The notes: generated from the letters alone by a model not told the origin. Shown: positions 33,347-43,352, numbered from the stretch's first letter. The stretch: DNA of 64,000 bases from Oscillospiraceae bacterium (GCA_902778275.1 CACYXE010000001.1:62001-126000); one strand, 5' to 3'. A program made the numbers and translations.

Positions 33347-33949
33347 ATGCCTCAATTCGATCTGCGCGGCATCCATGCCGCGTCCTACGTGAACACTGAC
33401 GGCACGATCACGTATACCAACGCCCAGACCGTGGGCGACGCCATGGCCGTCACTCTGGAGCTCCGCTTTGCCGAGGGCCGGCTGTACGCGGAGAGCTCCC
33501 TGGCGGAGTACATGCGCAAAGCGGTGGGCGGCACCATCAGCATCGGCGTGAAGTACATCCCCAGCGCTGCACAGCAGATGATGTTTGGCAGCCGCAGCAA
33601 GAGCCGGAGCATCAGCTACACCCCGGAGGGGGAGACCGAAACTGTTACCGCCAACGTCACCGGCCTGGTGATCGGCGGTAAGACCACCGGCAAATATGTC
33701 GGCGTGGCATTCTACGCCCCCGACATGGTGGACGGTGTTGAAAAATACACCTGCGTGAAGATTGCCCGCGCCCTTTTTGGCCCGCCGTCCATGAACCTGC
33801 AGACCGCTGGCGAGAACATCGTGTTCAACACGCCCACCACAAGCGGCGAGTTCCTGGTGGACGACAGCACCACACAAGACCTGATCGAGGTGGCCATCTG
33901 CGATGATGAGACCGCCGCCATCGCTTGGGTGCAGGCGGTGCTGCAGTGA
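33347..33949 (+). CDS. major tail tube protein
   Basis: This 200-aa protein starts QFDLRGIHAASYVNTDGT and has repeated beta-strands (SISIGVKYIPSAAQQMM-like region, FYAPDMVDGVEKYTCVKI). Its size, position and composition fit a siphovirus tube subunit. AGGAGG lies upstream of the ATG. Confidence 0.8.
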   Translation: MPQFDLRGIHAASYVNTDGTITYTNAQTVGDAMAVTLELRFAEGRLYAESSLAEYMRKAVGGTISIGVKYIPSAAQQMMFGSRSKSRSISYTPEGETETVTANVTGLVIGGKTTGKYVGVAFYAPDMVDGVEKYTCVKIARALFGPPSMNLQTAGENIVFNTPTTSGEFLVDDSTTQDLIEVAICDDETAAIAWVQAVLQ

Positions 33950-34308
33950 TCCGCCTGGAGGAGCTGCCCTTTGAGCTGGGCGGCAAGACCTACAAACTCC
34001 GCTGCAACATGAACGTCCTGGCGGACGTCCAGGACGCCTTTGGCGGAGATTTCGGCCAGGCGCTGGACCCGGACAATTCTTTCAAGAGCCTGACGGTGTT
34101 TCTGGCTGCCATGCTGAACGATTATGCGGACGAAATGGGCTGGGAGGAGCGCTTCACCGCGCGCAGCCTGGGCCGCGTCCTGAAAAAACACCAGGTCCCC
34201 GAGGCCGATATTATGGGCCTTGTGGTGGCCTCTATGGCCGCGCCGACTGCGGTGTCCGATTCGGACACCAGGACCGGTGACCAGGCTCCCGACCAATCGG
34301 GAAACTGA
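33946..34308 (+). CDS. tail assembly chaperone, short form
   Basis: This 120-aa protein is mostly helical (FELGGKTYKLRCNMNVLADV, SLTVFLAAMLNDYADEMG). The GTG start overlaps the tube gene. It ends a few codons after a palindrome copy, at TGA 34306, immediately following the slippery heptamer GGGAAAC. It corresponds to lambda gpG. Confidence 0.82.
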   Translation: MIRLEELPFELGGKTYKLRCNMNVLADVQDAFGGDFGQALDPDNSFKSLTVFLAAMLNDYADEMGWEERFTARSLGRVLKKHQVPEADIMGLVVASMAAPTAVSDSDTRTGDQAPDQSGN

Positions 34309-34520
34309 AAGGGCGGGCGGAGATCGACTTCGCCCGCTATCTCTCTATCTGGCTTTTCGAGCTGCACATGCCCGAGCGGGATTTCTGGCGAACCATGAAC
34401 CCGGCCCGGCTGCACACGCTTTTCAACGCCTGGTTCCGGCCCGCCCGGCAGGGCCCGGCGCCGGAGCAGGCGCGGCAGCCCCGGCAAAGCCTGTCCGAAT
34501 ACCTCAGAGGAGGAGGCTGA
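33946..34520 (+). CDS. tail assembly chaperone, -1 frameshift product
   Basis: Slipping one base back on GGGAAAC (34299-34305) lets ribosomes bypass the TGA and read on as LKGRAEIDFARYLSIWLF to QSLSEYLRGGG, ending at 34520. The extension carries the C-terminal motif usual for gpGT-type proteins, which bind the tape measure. It ends 4 bp before the tape measure start. Confidence 0.82.
34253..34267. repeat. dispersed palindrome, copy 3 (perfect, extends to 19 bp)
   Basis: TGTCCGATTCGGACA is flanked here by GG and CC, extending the palindrome to 19 bp. It encodes VSDSD in the tail chaperone. Confidence 0.7.
34299..34305 (+). promoter_or_regulatory. programmed -1 frameshift site GGGAAAC
   Basis: In the zero frame the heptamer reads G-GGA-AAC followed directly by TGA, a canonical X-XXY-YYZ site in the expected gene. 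Confidence 0.85.
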
Positions 34521-34523
34521 TCC

Positions 34524-36272
34524 ATGGCGACACGCACTGTTAAAGCCCGCGTAGAGCTTGACGGCGAAAAACAATATAAGCAGGCCCTGTCGGAGCTGAA
34601 CCAGGGCAACAAGGTCCTGGCCTCCGAAATGCGCAAGCTCCAGGCGGAGTATAAGGGAACCACCGAAAGCACCGAATTCCTCACCAAAAAAGGCGAGGTC
34701 CTGGAGCGGCAGCTCCTGCAGCAAAAGGACAAGGTGGACACCCTGCGCGCCGCCCTGCAGAATGCCGCCGCCCAGTACGGCGAGGCAGACAGCCGGACCC
34801 AGCAATGGGCGGCCCAGCTGAACAACGCGGAGGCGGCCCAGTTCGACCTGGAGCACGCCATTGAGGAAAACAACGCCGCCCTGGAAGGGGAAGACGAGAC
34901 CATGACCGGCCTGGGCGACACGGTGCAGCAGCTGGCCGGAAAGCTGGGCATCCAGCTGCCGGAGGGCGCCACCAAGGCGCTCAACGGCATGAAGGGCCTG
35001 TCTGCCGGCACTGTGGCTGCCATGACCGCCGCGGTGGCCGCGGTGGCGGCCCTGTTCAAGGCCGTGCAGCAGCTGCACCAGATGACGGTAGACGCCGCTG
35101 CAGACGTGGATGAGCTGATCACCCAGAGCATGACCACGGGCCTGAGCACGCAAACGCTGCAGCAGTTAAAGTACGCGGAAAACCTGATCGATGTGTCTGT
35201 CAGCACCATCTCCGGCAGTCTGACCAAGCTCACCAAAAACATGGCCGATGCCAACGACGGCAACGAGGCCATGGCGGAGAGTTTTGCCTCCCTGGGCGTC
35301 CAGATCACGGATTTCTCCACTGGACACCTGCGCAGCGCGGAGGACGTCTTTTATGACGTGATCGACGCCCTGGGCCAGATCCAGAACGGCACCGAGCGCG
35401 ACGCCGCGGCCATGGAGCTGCTGGGCAAGTCCGCCCAGGATCTCAACCCCCTGATCCTCCAGGGCAGCGACGCCCTGCGGGAGCTTGGCAAAGAGGCGGA
35501 GGCCACCGGCTACGTCCTGGATGAGAGCCAGATCCAGAAGCTGGGCGAGGTGGATGATGCCTACCAGCGCATGCAGCTGCAGATCGACGCCACCAAAAAA
35601 GAGCTGGCCTCTCAGTTCGCACCGGCCAGCAAGGACGCCATGGAGCTGTTTGCCCGCGTCGTGAAGGCTGCCGGGGATGCACTGTCTCAGTCTGGGCTGA
35701 TCTCCAACACCGCGTCCATTCTGAAAAGCATCATGTCCATTTTTGATGCCGCCGGCGCCGTTTTCGACGCGCTGCCCAGCTGGATGAATCCCCTGAATCA
35801 GCTGTCCGGAGCCCTGCGCGGCCTGGCCACGCTGATGGCCACGATCGCGGACGCCGCCAACCTGATCTCCGGCATCATGCCCTGGAACTGGGGATCCGGC
35901 CGTGCGGCCACTGCGCTGGGCCTGAACATGAGCAACGGGCAGATGAGCAACCTGCAGCAGCTGCGCTATGGCGGCAACTACGCCAGCTACGGCAACAGCT
36001 ACAACGCAGCCACCGGCCTGTATTCCGGCAACTATTTCGCCGGCAACGCCACCGGCAACGACAACTGGCGCGGCGGCCTCACCTGGGTGGGGGAGGCCGG
36101 TCCGGAGCTGGCCGCACTCCCTGCCGGCACCCGGATCTTTTCCGCCCAGGAGAGCCGGCAGGCCATGGGCGGCGACACGTATGTTTTCAACATCGACCCG
36201 GCAAACATCCGAGAATTCAACGACCTGGTCCGGATTGCGGAAAATGCCCGCATCGTCAGCAGAATGAGGTGA
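34524..36272 (+). CDS. tail tape measure protein
   Basis: This 582-aa protein sets tail length. The N-terminal half is long coiled coil (about residues 15-130). A central hydrophobic segment (TVAAMTAAVAAVAALFKAV, about 160-180) and another near 420-455 may insert into the host membrane. The C-terminus (GLTWVGEAGPELAALPAGTR) is the conserved tape-measure tail. The short length predicts a short siphovirus tail. GGAGGAGG precedes the ATG. Confidence 0.9.
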   Translation: MATRTVKARVELDGEKQYKQALSELNQGNKVLASEMRKLQAEYKGTTESTEFLTKKGEVLERQLLQQKDKVDTLRAALQNAAAQYGEADSRTQQWAAQLNNAEAAQFDLEHAIEENNAALEGEDETMTGLGDTVQQLAGKLGIQLPEGATKALNGMKGLSAGTVAAMTAAVAAVAALFKAVQQLHQMTVDAAADVDELITQSMTTGLSTQTLQQLKYAENLIDVSVSTISGSLTKLTKNMADANDGNEAMAESFASLGVQITDFSTGHLRSAEDVFYDVIDALGQIQNGTERDAAAMELLGKSAQDLNPLILQGSDALRELGKEAEATGYVLDESQIQKLGEVDDAYQRMQLQIDATKKELASQFAPASKDAMELFARVVKAAGDALSQSGLISNTASILKSIMSIFDAAGAVFDALPSWMNPLNQLSGALRGLATLMATIADAANLISGIMPWNWGSGRAATALGLNMSNGQMSNLQQLRYGGNYASYGNSYNAATGLYSGNYFAGNATGNDNWRGGLTWVGEAGPELAALPAGTRIFSAQESRQAMGGDTYVFNIDPANIREFNDLVRIAENARIVSRMR

Positions 36273-36276
36273 GAGG

Positions 36277-38313
36277 ATGGCAAAGCAAACCATAAATCTT
36301 GCACTTGCAAAAAGTGCCATGATCTTTGCAAGCTTACCAGATTATACAGTTATATCAGACGATAGCTATTTTTTAATTGATGATCCTGATATCGACACCC
36401 GGATGGCAGTGCTTGGGTTTGAGCCTTTTCCGTCTGCGCTTCGGCATAATAGGCTCTATTCTGTTGCTGTTAAGTGCTATGTGAAATCTAACTATCAAAA
36501 ACTGGCGCCGTTTTCCTTGTATCGTGCTCCGGAAAGTATGAGCGATTTCTCCCCTTCTTCTACGACCTGGAACAGCGTACAAGGACGATATTGGCACTTT
36601 ATTGGGACTGTTGGCTTAAGCTTTGCTCTTAGTAATATCGGTCAATATATAGAGGCTACTACTCCGAATCTGGAAGTAACAGGTAATGCCGATGCAGTAA
36701 AAGAATACGCCCCTGAATTGATATCTAAACCAATTGGTTTGAGGGGTGGCGGATTTTATCTTAGTGTTAGTAACGATTTCCCGCCTGTTTTAGTGGTCGA
36801 ATACGATGATTCGATAACTGTCCCGTCTCAAATAATTGCCGATAATAATACCACTGGATATGTGAATCCCCATGAAGCTCAAACGTTTTATTGGCATTAT
36901 GAGGAAAACGACCCGGACGGATATCATGCAATAGGACCGATTGAGCAGGCGTCAGCTGTATTCTATTGGCGAGTAGGTGCAACCGGGGATTGGAATCAAA
37001 TCGCCATCAACTCTGATCAGGAAAGTGTAACAATACCCGCGGAAACCTTCACAGGTGGCTCTGTGATTACCTGGAAAGTTTCGGGGACCGATACTGTTGG
37101 CCAGGTCAGCGAGACACCCGTCAATATCATAACCATTGCGGACTCGCTCAGAACGTCCAGCGCTATCTCCCCAGTCAGTGCGATTGTTCCTGACGCTGAA
37201 CCTACAGTGTTCCAATGGACGTCATCGAACTCACACGGGACAGCGCAAACTGGAGCTGATTTACAGTATAGTTTTAACGGAGGTGCCTGGACTGATCTCG
37301 CGCACATAGACGGAGCCTCCACAGAATACACCGCCGCCATCGGGACTTTTGAAGCCGGCAACTATCAATGGCGCGTGCGCACTTATAACGTAGATGGCAA
37401 TGCAGGCAACTGGAGCCCGGCGGCCGCTTTCATTTATATGGCAGCGCCTGTCGTCCAATCATTGTATGCTACGCCGGTGCCGTTTTCCCTGATATCTTGG
37501 CAGGCCGTAAATCAACAAGCCTATAACATCACAATTGACGGCGTGGATCTTGGGACATTTTTCGGAGACTCAAAAGATTTTCAGCTCACTGAATTTTTGA
37601 ATGATGGGCAGCATTCCGTGACCGTGAAAGTCCAGAACATCTTCAGCCTGTGGAGCGAGCCGGCCACTTACACTTTCAGCGTTTCCAATGTCCAAGGCCA
37701 GGCGGTCGAGCTTGCAGCTGCATTTGAGATTGATGCAGCCCTTTCATGGGAAACGGAAAGCACCGACGCCCAGTTTCTGATCTATCGTGATGATCAGAAA
37801 ATCGGATCCACGGGCCAACTGGTTTTCACCGACCGCTTTGTGCTGGGCCAGCATAGCTATTATGTGCTCAACGTGCTGCCGGGCGGCTACTACACCAAGA
37901 GCAACGTGGTCACCGGAACAATGAAGGCCTGCACCACCGTGATCGACACGCTGCAGGATCCGTCCGGCTGGATGGAGCTGCGGCTGACAGCCAACGACCC
38001 GGATGAGCAAATTATCAGCTACCAGCGCACCGCCAGCCTCCGGCACTTTACCGGATCCGTTTACCCGGTTCTGGAGCTGGCCAAGTATGAGGACGGCTCC
38101 GGCACCTACGACGTGGCCTTTCCGGATCTGCCGAGCGCTCAGGCCTTCGAGGCGCTGAAAGGCAAGGTGGTCATCATCAAAAGCCGCGGCGGAAATGTGG
38201 TGATCGGCGCGCTGCTGCAGCTGCAGAAACGGGTGGGGGACTTCTTTATCGCATACGATTTCACGGTGCAGCGGATCGCCTGGGAGGATTTTGTCGATGA
38301 TCAGAACGGTTGA
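36277..38313 (+). CDS. large tail protein with fibronectin III-like domains
   Basis: The N-terminal part of this 678-aa protein (about residues 1-180) resembles a carbohydrate-binding or DNRLRE-like jelly roll (MIFASLPDYTVISDDSY). The middle (about 195-480) contains repeated Ig/FN3-like modules (WRVGATGDWNQIAI, YQWRVRTYNVDGNAGNWSPA, SVTVKVQNIFSLWSEPAT). The C-terminal part (about 480-678) resembles distal-tail proteins. The first ~1.4 kb is visibly poorer in GC than the rest of the phage, so the receptor-facing half may be a swapped module. Confidence 0.72.
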   Translation: MAKQTINLALAKSAMIFASLPDYTVISDDSYFLIDDPDIDTRMAVLGFEPFPSALRHNRLYSVAVKCYVKSNYQKLAPFSLYRAPESMSDFSPSSTTWNSVQGRYWHFIGTVGLSFALSNIGQYIEATTPNLEVTGNADAVKEYAPELISKPIGLRGGGFYLSVSNDFPPVLVVEYDDSITVPSQIIADNNTTGYVNPHEAQTFYWHYEENDPDGYHAIGPIEQASAVFYWRVGATGDWNQIAINSDQESVTIPAETFTGGSVITWKVSGTDTVGQVSETPVNIITIADSLRTSSAISPVSAIVPDAEPTVFQWTSSNSHGTAQTGADLQYSFNGGAWTDLAHIDGASTEYTAAIGTFEAGNYQWRVRTYNVDGNAGNWSPAAAFIYMAAPVVQSLYATPVPFSLISWQAVNQQAYNITIDGVDLGTFFGDSKDFQLTEFLNDGQHSVTVKVQNIFSLWSEPATYTFSVSNVQGQAVELAAAFEIDAALSWETESTDAQFLIYRDDQKIGSTGQLVFTDRFVLGQHSYYVLNVLPGGYYTKSNVVTGTMKACTTVIDTLQDPSGWMELRLTANDPDEQIISYQRTASLRHFTGSVYPVLELAKYEDGSGTYDVAFPDLPSAQAFEALKGKVVIIKSRGGNVVIGALLQLQKRVGDFFIAYDFTVQRIAWEDFVDDQNG

Positions 38314-39346
38314 CGTCAGGATCCGGGTCCTGCGCGGCGGCGCCCAATACTCGGAGCTATACCCGATCGAAGGCTCCGCACCGCAGCTGCGCATGGATGA
38401 CAGCGGAGGTATCCCCACAGCGTTGTCCGGGGATTTTGTGATCAACCCGGCCGTGGACTGGCTGGCTGATGAGCTGCAGCCGGTTTTGGAGATCGACGGC
38501 GCTGAAACGGAGCTGGGGATCTATCTCCCGGCTACGGTAACCGAAACCGAGGACAGCACCACAAAGTCTCTGCACGTGGAGGCTTATGACCGCTGCTGGC
38601 TGGTCCGGGACAACCGGACGGAGACGCTGCTCTATCTGGCTGCCGGCACCAATTACGTGGAGGCCGTCCGAGGCCTCCTGGTGGATTGCGGGATCCCTCT
38701 GATCCTGTCGACGCCAACGACGGAAACGCTCCTCACGGCACGGCAGGACTGGCCGGTGGGCACGTCTTACCTGGACATCGTCAACCAGCTGCTGGCAGAG
38801 ATCAACTACAAAGCCCTCTGGTTTAACAACCAGGGCGTGGCTATGGTGGAGCCTATGGCTACGCCTACGGCGGCCCAGATCAGCCACACGCTGGACAAGG
38901 ACCAAATCACGAGCCTGCTGCTTCCCCAGATCCAGAGCGAGTCCGACATCTACAGCGCGCCGAATGTTTTTATTTGCATTTGCTCAAACGCGGATCTGTC
39001 GACGCCTTTGGTGGCTACGGTGGAAAATAACAACCCCCAGAGCCCGCTGTCCATCATGCGCCGTGGGCGTCGGATCGTGACCGTGGTCAATGTGGACAAC
39101 ATCGCCAGCCAGACCGCGCTGCAGGCATACGCCACGCGGCTGCTGTTTGACTCCATGACGACCGGCGAGGTGATCAACGTCAGCACGGCTCTGCTGCCGG
39201 GCTTCGGCGTGGACGACGTGACGGCGCTGCACTATGGCGATTTGGCGGCGATCTGTATCGAGCGCGGCTGGACCATGGAGCTCAAACCGGGCGGGACCAT
39301 GACCCATAAACTGGAGAGGGTGGTGTATAACATTGAGACAGGATGA
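38297..39346 (+). CDS. phage tail hub / baseplate protein
   Basis: This 349-aa protein has SGDFVINPAVDWLADELQPV, GTSYLDIVNQLLAEINYKAL, FNNQGVAMVEPM and RGWTMELKPGGTMTHKLE, which fit gpD-like hub proteins of siphoviruses. The ATG at 38297 follows GGAGG and overlaps the preceding gene. Confidence 0.7.
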   Translation: MIRTVDVRIRVLRGGAQYSELYPIEGSAPQLRMDDSGGIPTALSGDFVINPAVDWLADELQPVLEIDGAETELGIYLPATVTETEDSTTKSLHVEAYDRCWLVRDNRTETLLYLAAGTNYVEAVRGLLVDCGIPLILSTPTTETLLTARQDWPVGTSYLDIVNQLLAEINYKALWFNNQGVAMVEPMATPTAAQISHTLDKDQITSLLLPQIQSESDIYSAPNVFICICSNADLSTPLVATVENNNPQSPLSIMRRGRRIVTVVNVDNIASQTALQAYATRLLFDSMTTGEVINVSTALLPGFGVDDVTALHYGDLAAICIERGWTMELKPGGTMTHKLERVVYNIETG

Positions 39347-39572
39347 GTATTTCCCCGAGCAGGGGACCGCATCGCTGCCGTCCAGCCTGATGCTGGCCAA
39401 GGTGGGCAACTACACCTCCGGCGCCGGCACCACTTTGATCTTTGACGGCCAGACGGCCGCCACAACAAAACGTTTCAAACGCCTGAGCACTTACACCCCG
39501 TCGGCGGGTGCGCGTGTTCTGGTGGCCAAAATCGGCGGCTCCTATGTGATCCTGGGCGCCGTTGTCAATTAG
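39333..39572 (+). CDS. small tail-tip protein (OB-fold-like)
   Basis: This 79-aa protein ends in GARVLVAKIGGSYVILGAVVN, similar to the OB-fold insertion of baseplate hub/spike proteins. The TTG start overlaps the hub gene by 14 bp. Confidence 0.55.
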   Translation: MRQDEYFPEQGTASLPSSLMLAKVGNYTSGAGTTLIFDGQTAATTKRFKRLSTYTPSAGARVLVAKIGGSYVILGAVVN

Positions 39573-39583
39573 GAGGGATAACC

Positions 39584-39892
39584 ATGGCACTGCGCAGAGC
39601 CTGCAGCTATCAGGCCAACATAAAAACACCCGAGGCGCCGGACACATATTCCGCCATTCTGGTCACCTTCCAGCAGAATCAGCAGAACCTGTTCAACCTG
39701 GACAAGTCTCAGCTGATAATTGGGGAGGAACTGGTCACAGTGCAGCTGGATCAGGAACAGACCCGGCAGTTTCAGGCCGGAGTCCCTGCATTCCTTCAGA
39801 TCCGGGCGTATAAGAGCCAGTATGAGGCGCCGGGCTCCAAAGTCTGGACCCTGGACGTTTACCCGGCCCTCAATGATGAGGTGCTGTCATGA
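39584..39892 (+). CDS. hypothetical tail protein
   Basis: This 102-aa soluble beta-rich protein has the patterns [17 protein letters not shown] and [18 protein letters not shown], common in Clostridia phages between tail tip and fibre genes. GGAGGG precedes it and the next gene overlaps by 4 bp. Confidence 0.6.
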   Translation: MALRRACSYQANIKTPEAPDTYSAILVTFQQNQQNLFNLDKSQLIIGEELVTVQLDQEQTRQFQAGVPAFLQIRAYKSQYEAPGSKVWTLDVYPALNDEVLS

Positions 39893-40983
39893 GCCAATAC
39901 TGCGACAGTTTCTTCGATATGTGGGAGACCGCCGATGGTTTCAACATGTACGAGGACAATGAGGACGAATTCCAGTCCTGGAACGGCCTGCGCGGTCCCC
40001 GTGGCTATCCCGGCGAGCCGGGAACCGGCTTGACGATCGGCGGCCGTGTCGACAGCGTGGAGGAGCTGCCGTCAACCGGCAGCAGCTCTGTCGTCTGGCT
40101 GGTGGGCACGGAGGCCCCATATGAGGGCTACATCTACCAGGGCGGCTCCTGGGTCGATATCGGCCAGGTGGGCGCCGGCTTGGTGGGGCCCCCGGGTGCT
40201 CCCGGCCCTGCCGGGCCCGCCGGCCCTGCCGGGGCAGATGGTGAGGACGGGGCTCCCGGTCCTGCCGGGCCCCAGGGACCGCAAGGCCCCCAGGGCGAAA
40301 CGGGTCCTGCTGGACCCCAAGGACCGCAAGGCCCCCAGGGCGACGATTATGTTTTGACCACCGAGGACATGCAGACGATCGCCGGCATGGTTGACCCCGC
40401 CGAGATCGGCGCCGCTTTGGCGTCTACGCACCAGATCAAAACATACTATGCGCTTTCTCAGATCAGTGACAGCCTGGGCACCACGCCGCGGCTGCAGTCT
40501 GTTTGGATGGCGTTGCCCTCATACAGCCTGCTGATCGTTGACGCATCGGAAATTGATCCACAGGATCTCCCCGCCGCTGCTGGAACGCTTGAATTGTACA
40601 GGCCGGCCGTGGCTCAGCGCGGCTTTATAGAATTCCATGGACAGAGATCAACCGGGTCGACGGCTACGTATATAATGCGTCCATCTATCACCGGCGCCAC
40701 AGGAGGCTGGGAACAGATAAGCGGCACTGTGCTGATCTGCCGGACGGCTTTTTCGATCCCGGCTGCGGGCGCATCAGTTTCCTATGACATGGTCGGGCTG
40801 ACAGCAGACCATCATTTGACCAGATGGAACTTTTCCGCATCCGCGGAGAATTCACCGCCTGCGGACCTGACCTGGACGACATACGACGGTTATTTTACTA
40901 TTACCAACACCGCTGGCACTACATCTGAGACCATGCAGCCCATCTTCGCAAAGCCGCAGCCGGTCACCATCACAAACCACTAA
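39889..40983 (+). CDS. collagen-like tail fibre protein
   Basis: This 364-aa protein has an N-terminal anchoring region (about residues 1-95), then two Gly-X-Y collagen blocks (about 102-150, e.g. [19 protein letters not shown]), a short helix, and a C-terminal beta domain (about 185-364) that is probably the receptor-binding head. The collagen segment should trimerise. It is a strong candidate for host recognition. Confidence 0.82.
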   Translation: MSQYCDSFFDMWETADGFNMYEDNEDEFQSWNGLRGPRGYPGEPGTGLTIGGRVDSVEELPSTGSSSVVWLVGTEAPYEGYIYQGGSWVDIGQVGAGLVGPPGAPGPAGPAGPAGADGEDGAPGPAGPQGPQGPQGETGPAGPQGPQGPQGDDYVLTTEDMQTIAGMVDPAEIGAALASTHQIKTYYALSQISDSLGTTPRLQSVWMALPSYSLLIVDASEIDPQDLPAAAGTLELYRPAVAQRGFIEFHGQRSTGSTATYIMRPSITGATGGWEQISGTVLICRTAFSIPAAGASVSYDMVGLTADHHLTRWNFSASAENSPPADLTWTTYDGYFTITNTAGTTSETMQPIFAKPQPVTITNH

Positions 40984-40999
40984 AAGGAGGCCAGGAAAC

Positions 41000-41267
41000 A
41001 TGGACGAAGTATATTTCATGCACCGGATCAGGCGCACTAACGGCACTTGGGACAAGGGGATCGAGATCAAGGACCAGGGGACCGGACCGGAGAACCTGGA
41101 AGCTGCAAAACAGAGCTACTACGCCTATCTGGGCGCGTATGCCTACAATCACAATGCCGACACCGACTACGTGGCCTGCTATATCACGGACGCGGATGCA
41201 AACAGGATCCTGTGGGAGCGGTGGAAAAGGCGAGAGGCCGAGCCAGAACTGGCAGAGGAGGACACCG

Positions 41268-41275
<8 letters not shown>
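41000..41275 (+). CDS. hypothetical tail-region protein
   Basis: The 91-aa product has YFMHRIRRTNGTWDKGIEIK, then ENLEAAKQSYYAYLGAYAY, then DTDYVACYITDADANR, a pattern seen after fibre genes in related phages. AAAGGAGG is upstream. Its stop overlaps the start of the (CA)n reading frame by 8 bp. Confidence 0.6.
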
Positions 41276-41479
<204 letters not shown>

Positions 41480-41480
<1 letters not shown>

Positions 41481-41791
41481 TGGCAAGTGGAACGATTGCA
41501 AAGCCGTTTACACAAGCAGATTTGCCTGGGCAGTTTGTGGTGGAATATGTGGCATCAGGTGCGTTTAACATTGCTGCTGGCAGTGACGGTAATAAGACAT
41601 TTTCAATCGAAAAGACCGGCTATACTCCACTTGGCATTGTTGGTCATTCATTTCCCAGCTCTGGTTCTGCCGCAATGTGTGTTTATCGGCTATATCTATC
41701 GGGAAGTAATGCCGTTGCTTATTGCAAAAACAACGGGAGCAACGCTTACACAGGCACAATTCGTGTATATGTCCTTTATGTTGCAAACTAA
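41480..41791 (+). CDS. short tail-tip/fibre protein, cassette 1
   Basis: This 103-aa beta-rich, Gly/Ser-rich protein starts MASGTIAKPF and has FSIEKTGYTPLGIVGHSFPS and VAYCKNNGSNAYTGTIRVYV, similar to small phage receptor-binding or fibre-tip domains. It is translationally coupled to the (CA)n frame by TGATG and its own ribosome site is in a hairpin. Base composition is lower in GC than the structural genes upstream. Confidence 0.62.
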
Positions 41792-41815
41792 ATCAGCCAG
41801 CCAAGCCAAAACGGT

Positions 41816-42160
41816 ATGGCAACAGGATCAATTAAACCAAACCCGACAAAGCGCACGAGCGGCAACTGGACGTGGTGGGAGTTTGAGACCGGATTAATTA
41901 TTGGCATCGCCGCAATACCCGTTTCATATACCCCGAGCACACAGGCGGGGAGCGTGTACAGGACTGCGAGCGCAGTTTCACTCGGGAGTACGCCATTTGA
42001 GTTTTCAAAAGGTGAATTCACGGTTATGGCTTCGCAGGTGCAATGGACGGCAAACCCGTCCGTAAGCCCGAACACGCAGGAACTGGCGTGCTATTTCATT
42101 TCAGCTACGGACTCTGCGAGAACTCCTACCGCTCATGTGGTTTTTGTCGGGGAAAAATAA
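41816..42160 (+). CDS. short tail-tip/fibre protein, cassette 2
   Basis: This 114-aa protein starts MATGSIKPNPTKRTSGNWTW, with Ser/Thr-rich strands. The first residues parallel cassettes 1 and 3. It begins 24 bp after cassette 1 with no visible ribosome site, suggesting reinitiation or recombination-dependent expression. Confidence 0.55.
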   Translation: MATGSIKPNPTKRTSGNWTWWEFETGLIIGIAAIPVSYTPSTQAGSVYRTASAVSLGSTPFEFSKGEFTVMASQVQWTANPSVSPNTQELACYFISATDSARTPTAHVVFVGEK

Positions 42161-42177
42161 CCCAGCGCCATGGAATC

Positions 42178-42549
42178 ATGGCAACAGGAAAAATTCAAAT
42201 GACGCCGAAAAGCGGCACTGAGGGGAACTGGACATGGGTACGCATCGGCAGCATTGTGATATGCACAATTACAATATCGCTGACTAATGTGTCAATTACG
42301 ACATCCGCGAATGGGGAATATTACGGGCAAATCGATACGGGCGTACACCCACCGAGTGTGCTGAAAAGCGTTATAAACACTTTCGCCTCTGTCGGTACCG
42401 GGTCAACATCTGGCGGCATCCGATTGAACCGAGCTATCCTATGGGGACCGGGTGATTCCAACACAATCTCCGTTATTCTGGCGGCTAACACATCGAGAAC
42501 TGGGTCTAACTATGCTGTATCATTTATGGCGGTTGGTTCTGCGGTATAA
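42178..42549 (+). CDS. short tail-tip/fibre protein, cassette 3
   Basis: This 123-aa protein starts MATGKIQMTPKSGTEGNWTW, sharing the GNWTW block with cassette 2 and the ATGGCAACAGGA start sequence. It also lacks a ribosome site. The frame is open further upstream, but the ATG that matches cassette 2 is preferred. Confidence 0.55.
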   Translation: MATGKIQMTPKSGTEGNWTWVRIGSIVICTITISLTNVSITTSANGEYYGQIDTGVHPPSVLKSVINTFASVGTGSTSGGIRLNRAILWGPGDSNTISVILAANTSRTGSNYAVSFMAVGSAV

Positions 42550-42577
42550 GTGGTGCAATTGATGGAGGCATAAAAAG

Positions 42578-43336
42578 ATGAGCAAGCGAGAAATTTGGAA
42601 CTACTGGCGCCAGCTTGGCTATAGCGAGAAGGCTACGGCTGCCATCATGGGCAACATTGGACCCGAGAGCGCTTTCCAATCGAACAACGTGGAGGATCGC
42701 TGTCCGCTGTCTGATGCGGAATATACCGCAGCTGTGGACAATGGAACCATAAGCCGCCAGCAGTTTTGCTTCGACGGCTACGGCTACGGCTACTATCAGC
42801 ATACTTTCCACGAAAGAAAAGCCGGCCTTTTTGATCTGGCAAAGGCACGCGGCCGCAGCGTGTCCGATTCGGACACCCAACACGATTGGGCCAACACGGA
42901 GCTGCACCAGGCAGAGTATTCGGCAGTGCTGCGCACGCTGCAGTCTGACGCCAGCCTCGCGGAAATGACCCGGGTATTTATGTGCCAGTTTGAACGGCCG
43001 GGAGATCAAAGCCAGGCAGCGATTAATTACCGGATCGGCGTAGCCACGGCGATCTTGCAGGAATTTGCCGGCAGTTCAGTACAGGATCCCGGTGCGGGTC
43101 TGACGTCGCCGGCGGAAAAATATTGGCCGCCGCGCATGTTGGACCAGTCTATGACCGGCCCGGATGTTTTTGCGCTACAGGGAATCCTGTGCGCCCGAGG
43201 CTACTACAAGGGCGACATATCCGGTCGCTTTGGTGCCGGATTGGACGCAGCGTTGCGCGATTTCCAGCGGGCTGCTGGTCTAAGCGTGGACGGTGTGGCA
43301 GGGCCGTTGACCTGGGCCGCGCTGTGCAGACTATAA
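42578..43336 (+). CDS. phage endolysin: tail-lysozyme-like domain plus peptidoglycan-binding domain
   Basis: In this 252-aa protein the N-terminal catalytic domain (about residues 1-165) has the phage lysozyme 2-like pattern IWNYWRQLGYSEKATAAIMG, NIGPESAFQSNNVED (catalytic Glu) and VFMCQFERPGD. The C-terminal domain (about 185-252) is a PG_binding_1 module (VFALQGILCARGYYKGDISG, then AGLSVDGVAGPLTWAALC). It degrades host peptidoglycan at lysis and lies beside the holin gene. A palindrome copy lies in the linker. Confidence 0.87.
   Translation: MSKREIWNYWRQLGYSEKATAAIMGNIGPESAFQSNNVEDRCPLSDAEYTAAVDNGTISRQQFCFDGYGYGYYQHTFHERKAGLFDLAKARGRSVSDSDTQHDWANTELHQAEYSAVLRTLQSDASLAEMTRVFMCQFERPGDQSQAAINYRIGVATAILQEFAGSSVQDPGAGLTSPAEKYWPPRMLDQSMTGPDVFALQGILCARGYYKGDISGRFGAGLDAALRDFQRAAGLSVDGVAGPLTWAALCRL
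42861..42875. repeat. dispersed palindrome, copy 4 (perfect)
   Basis: TGTCCGATTCGGACA, coding for SDSD in the endolysin. Confidence 0.7.
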
Positions 43337-43352
43337 AAAGGAGGATAAAACA

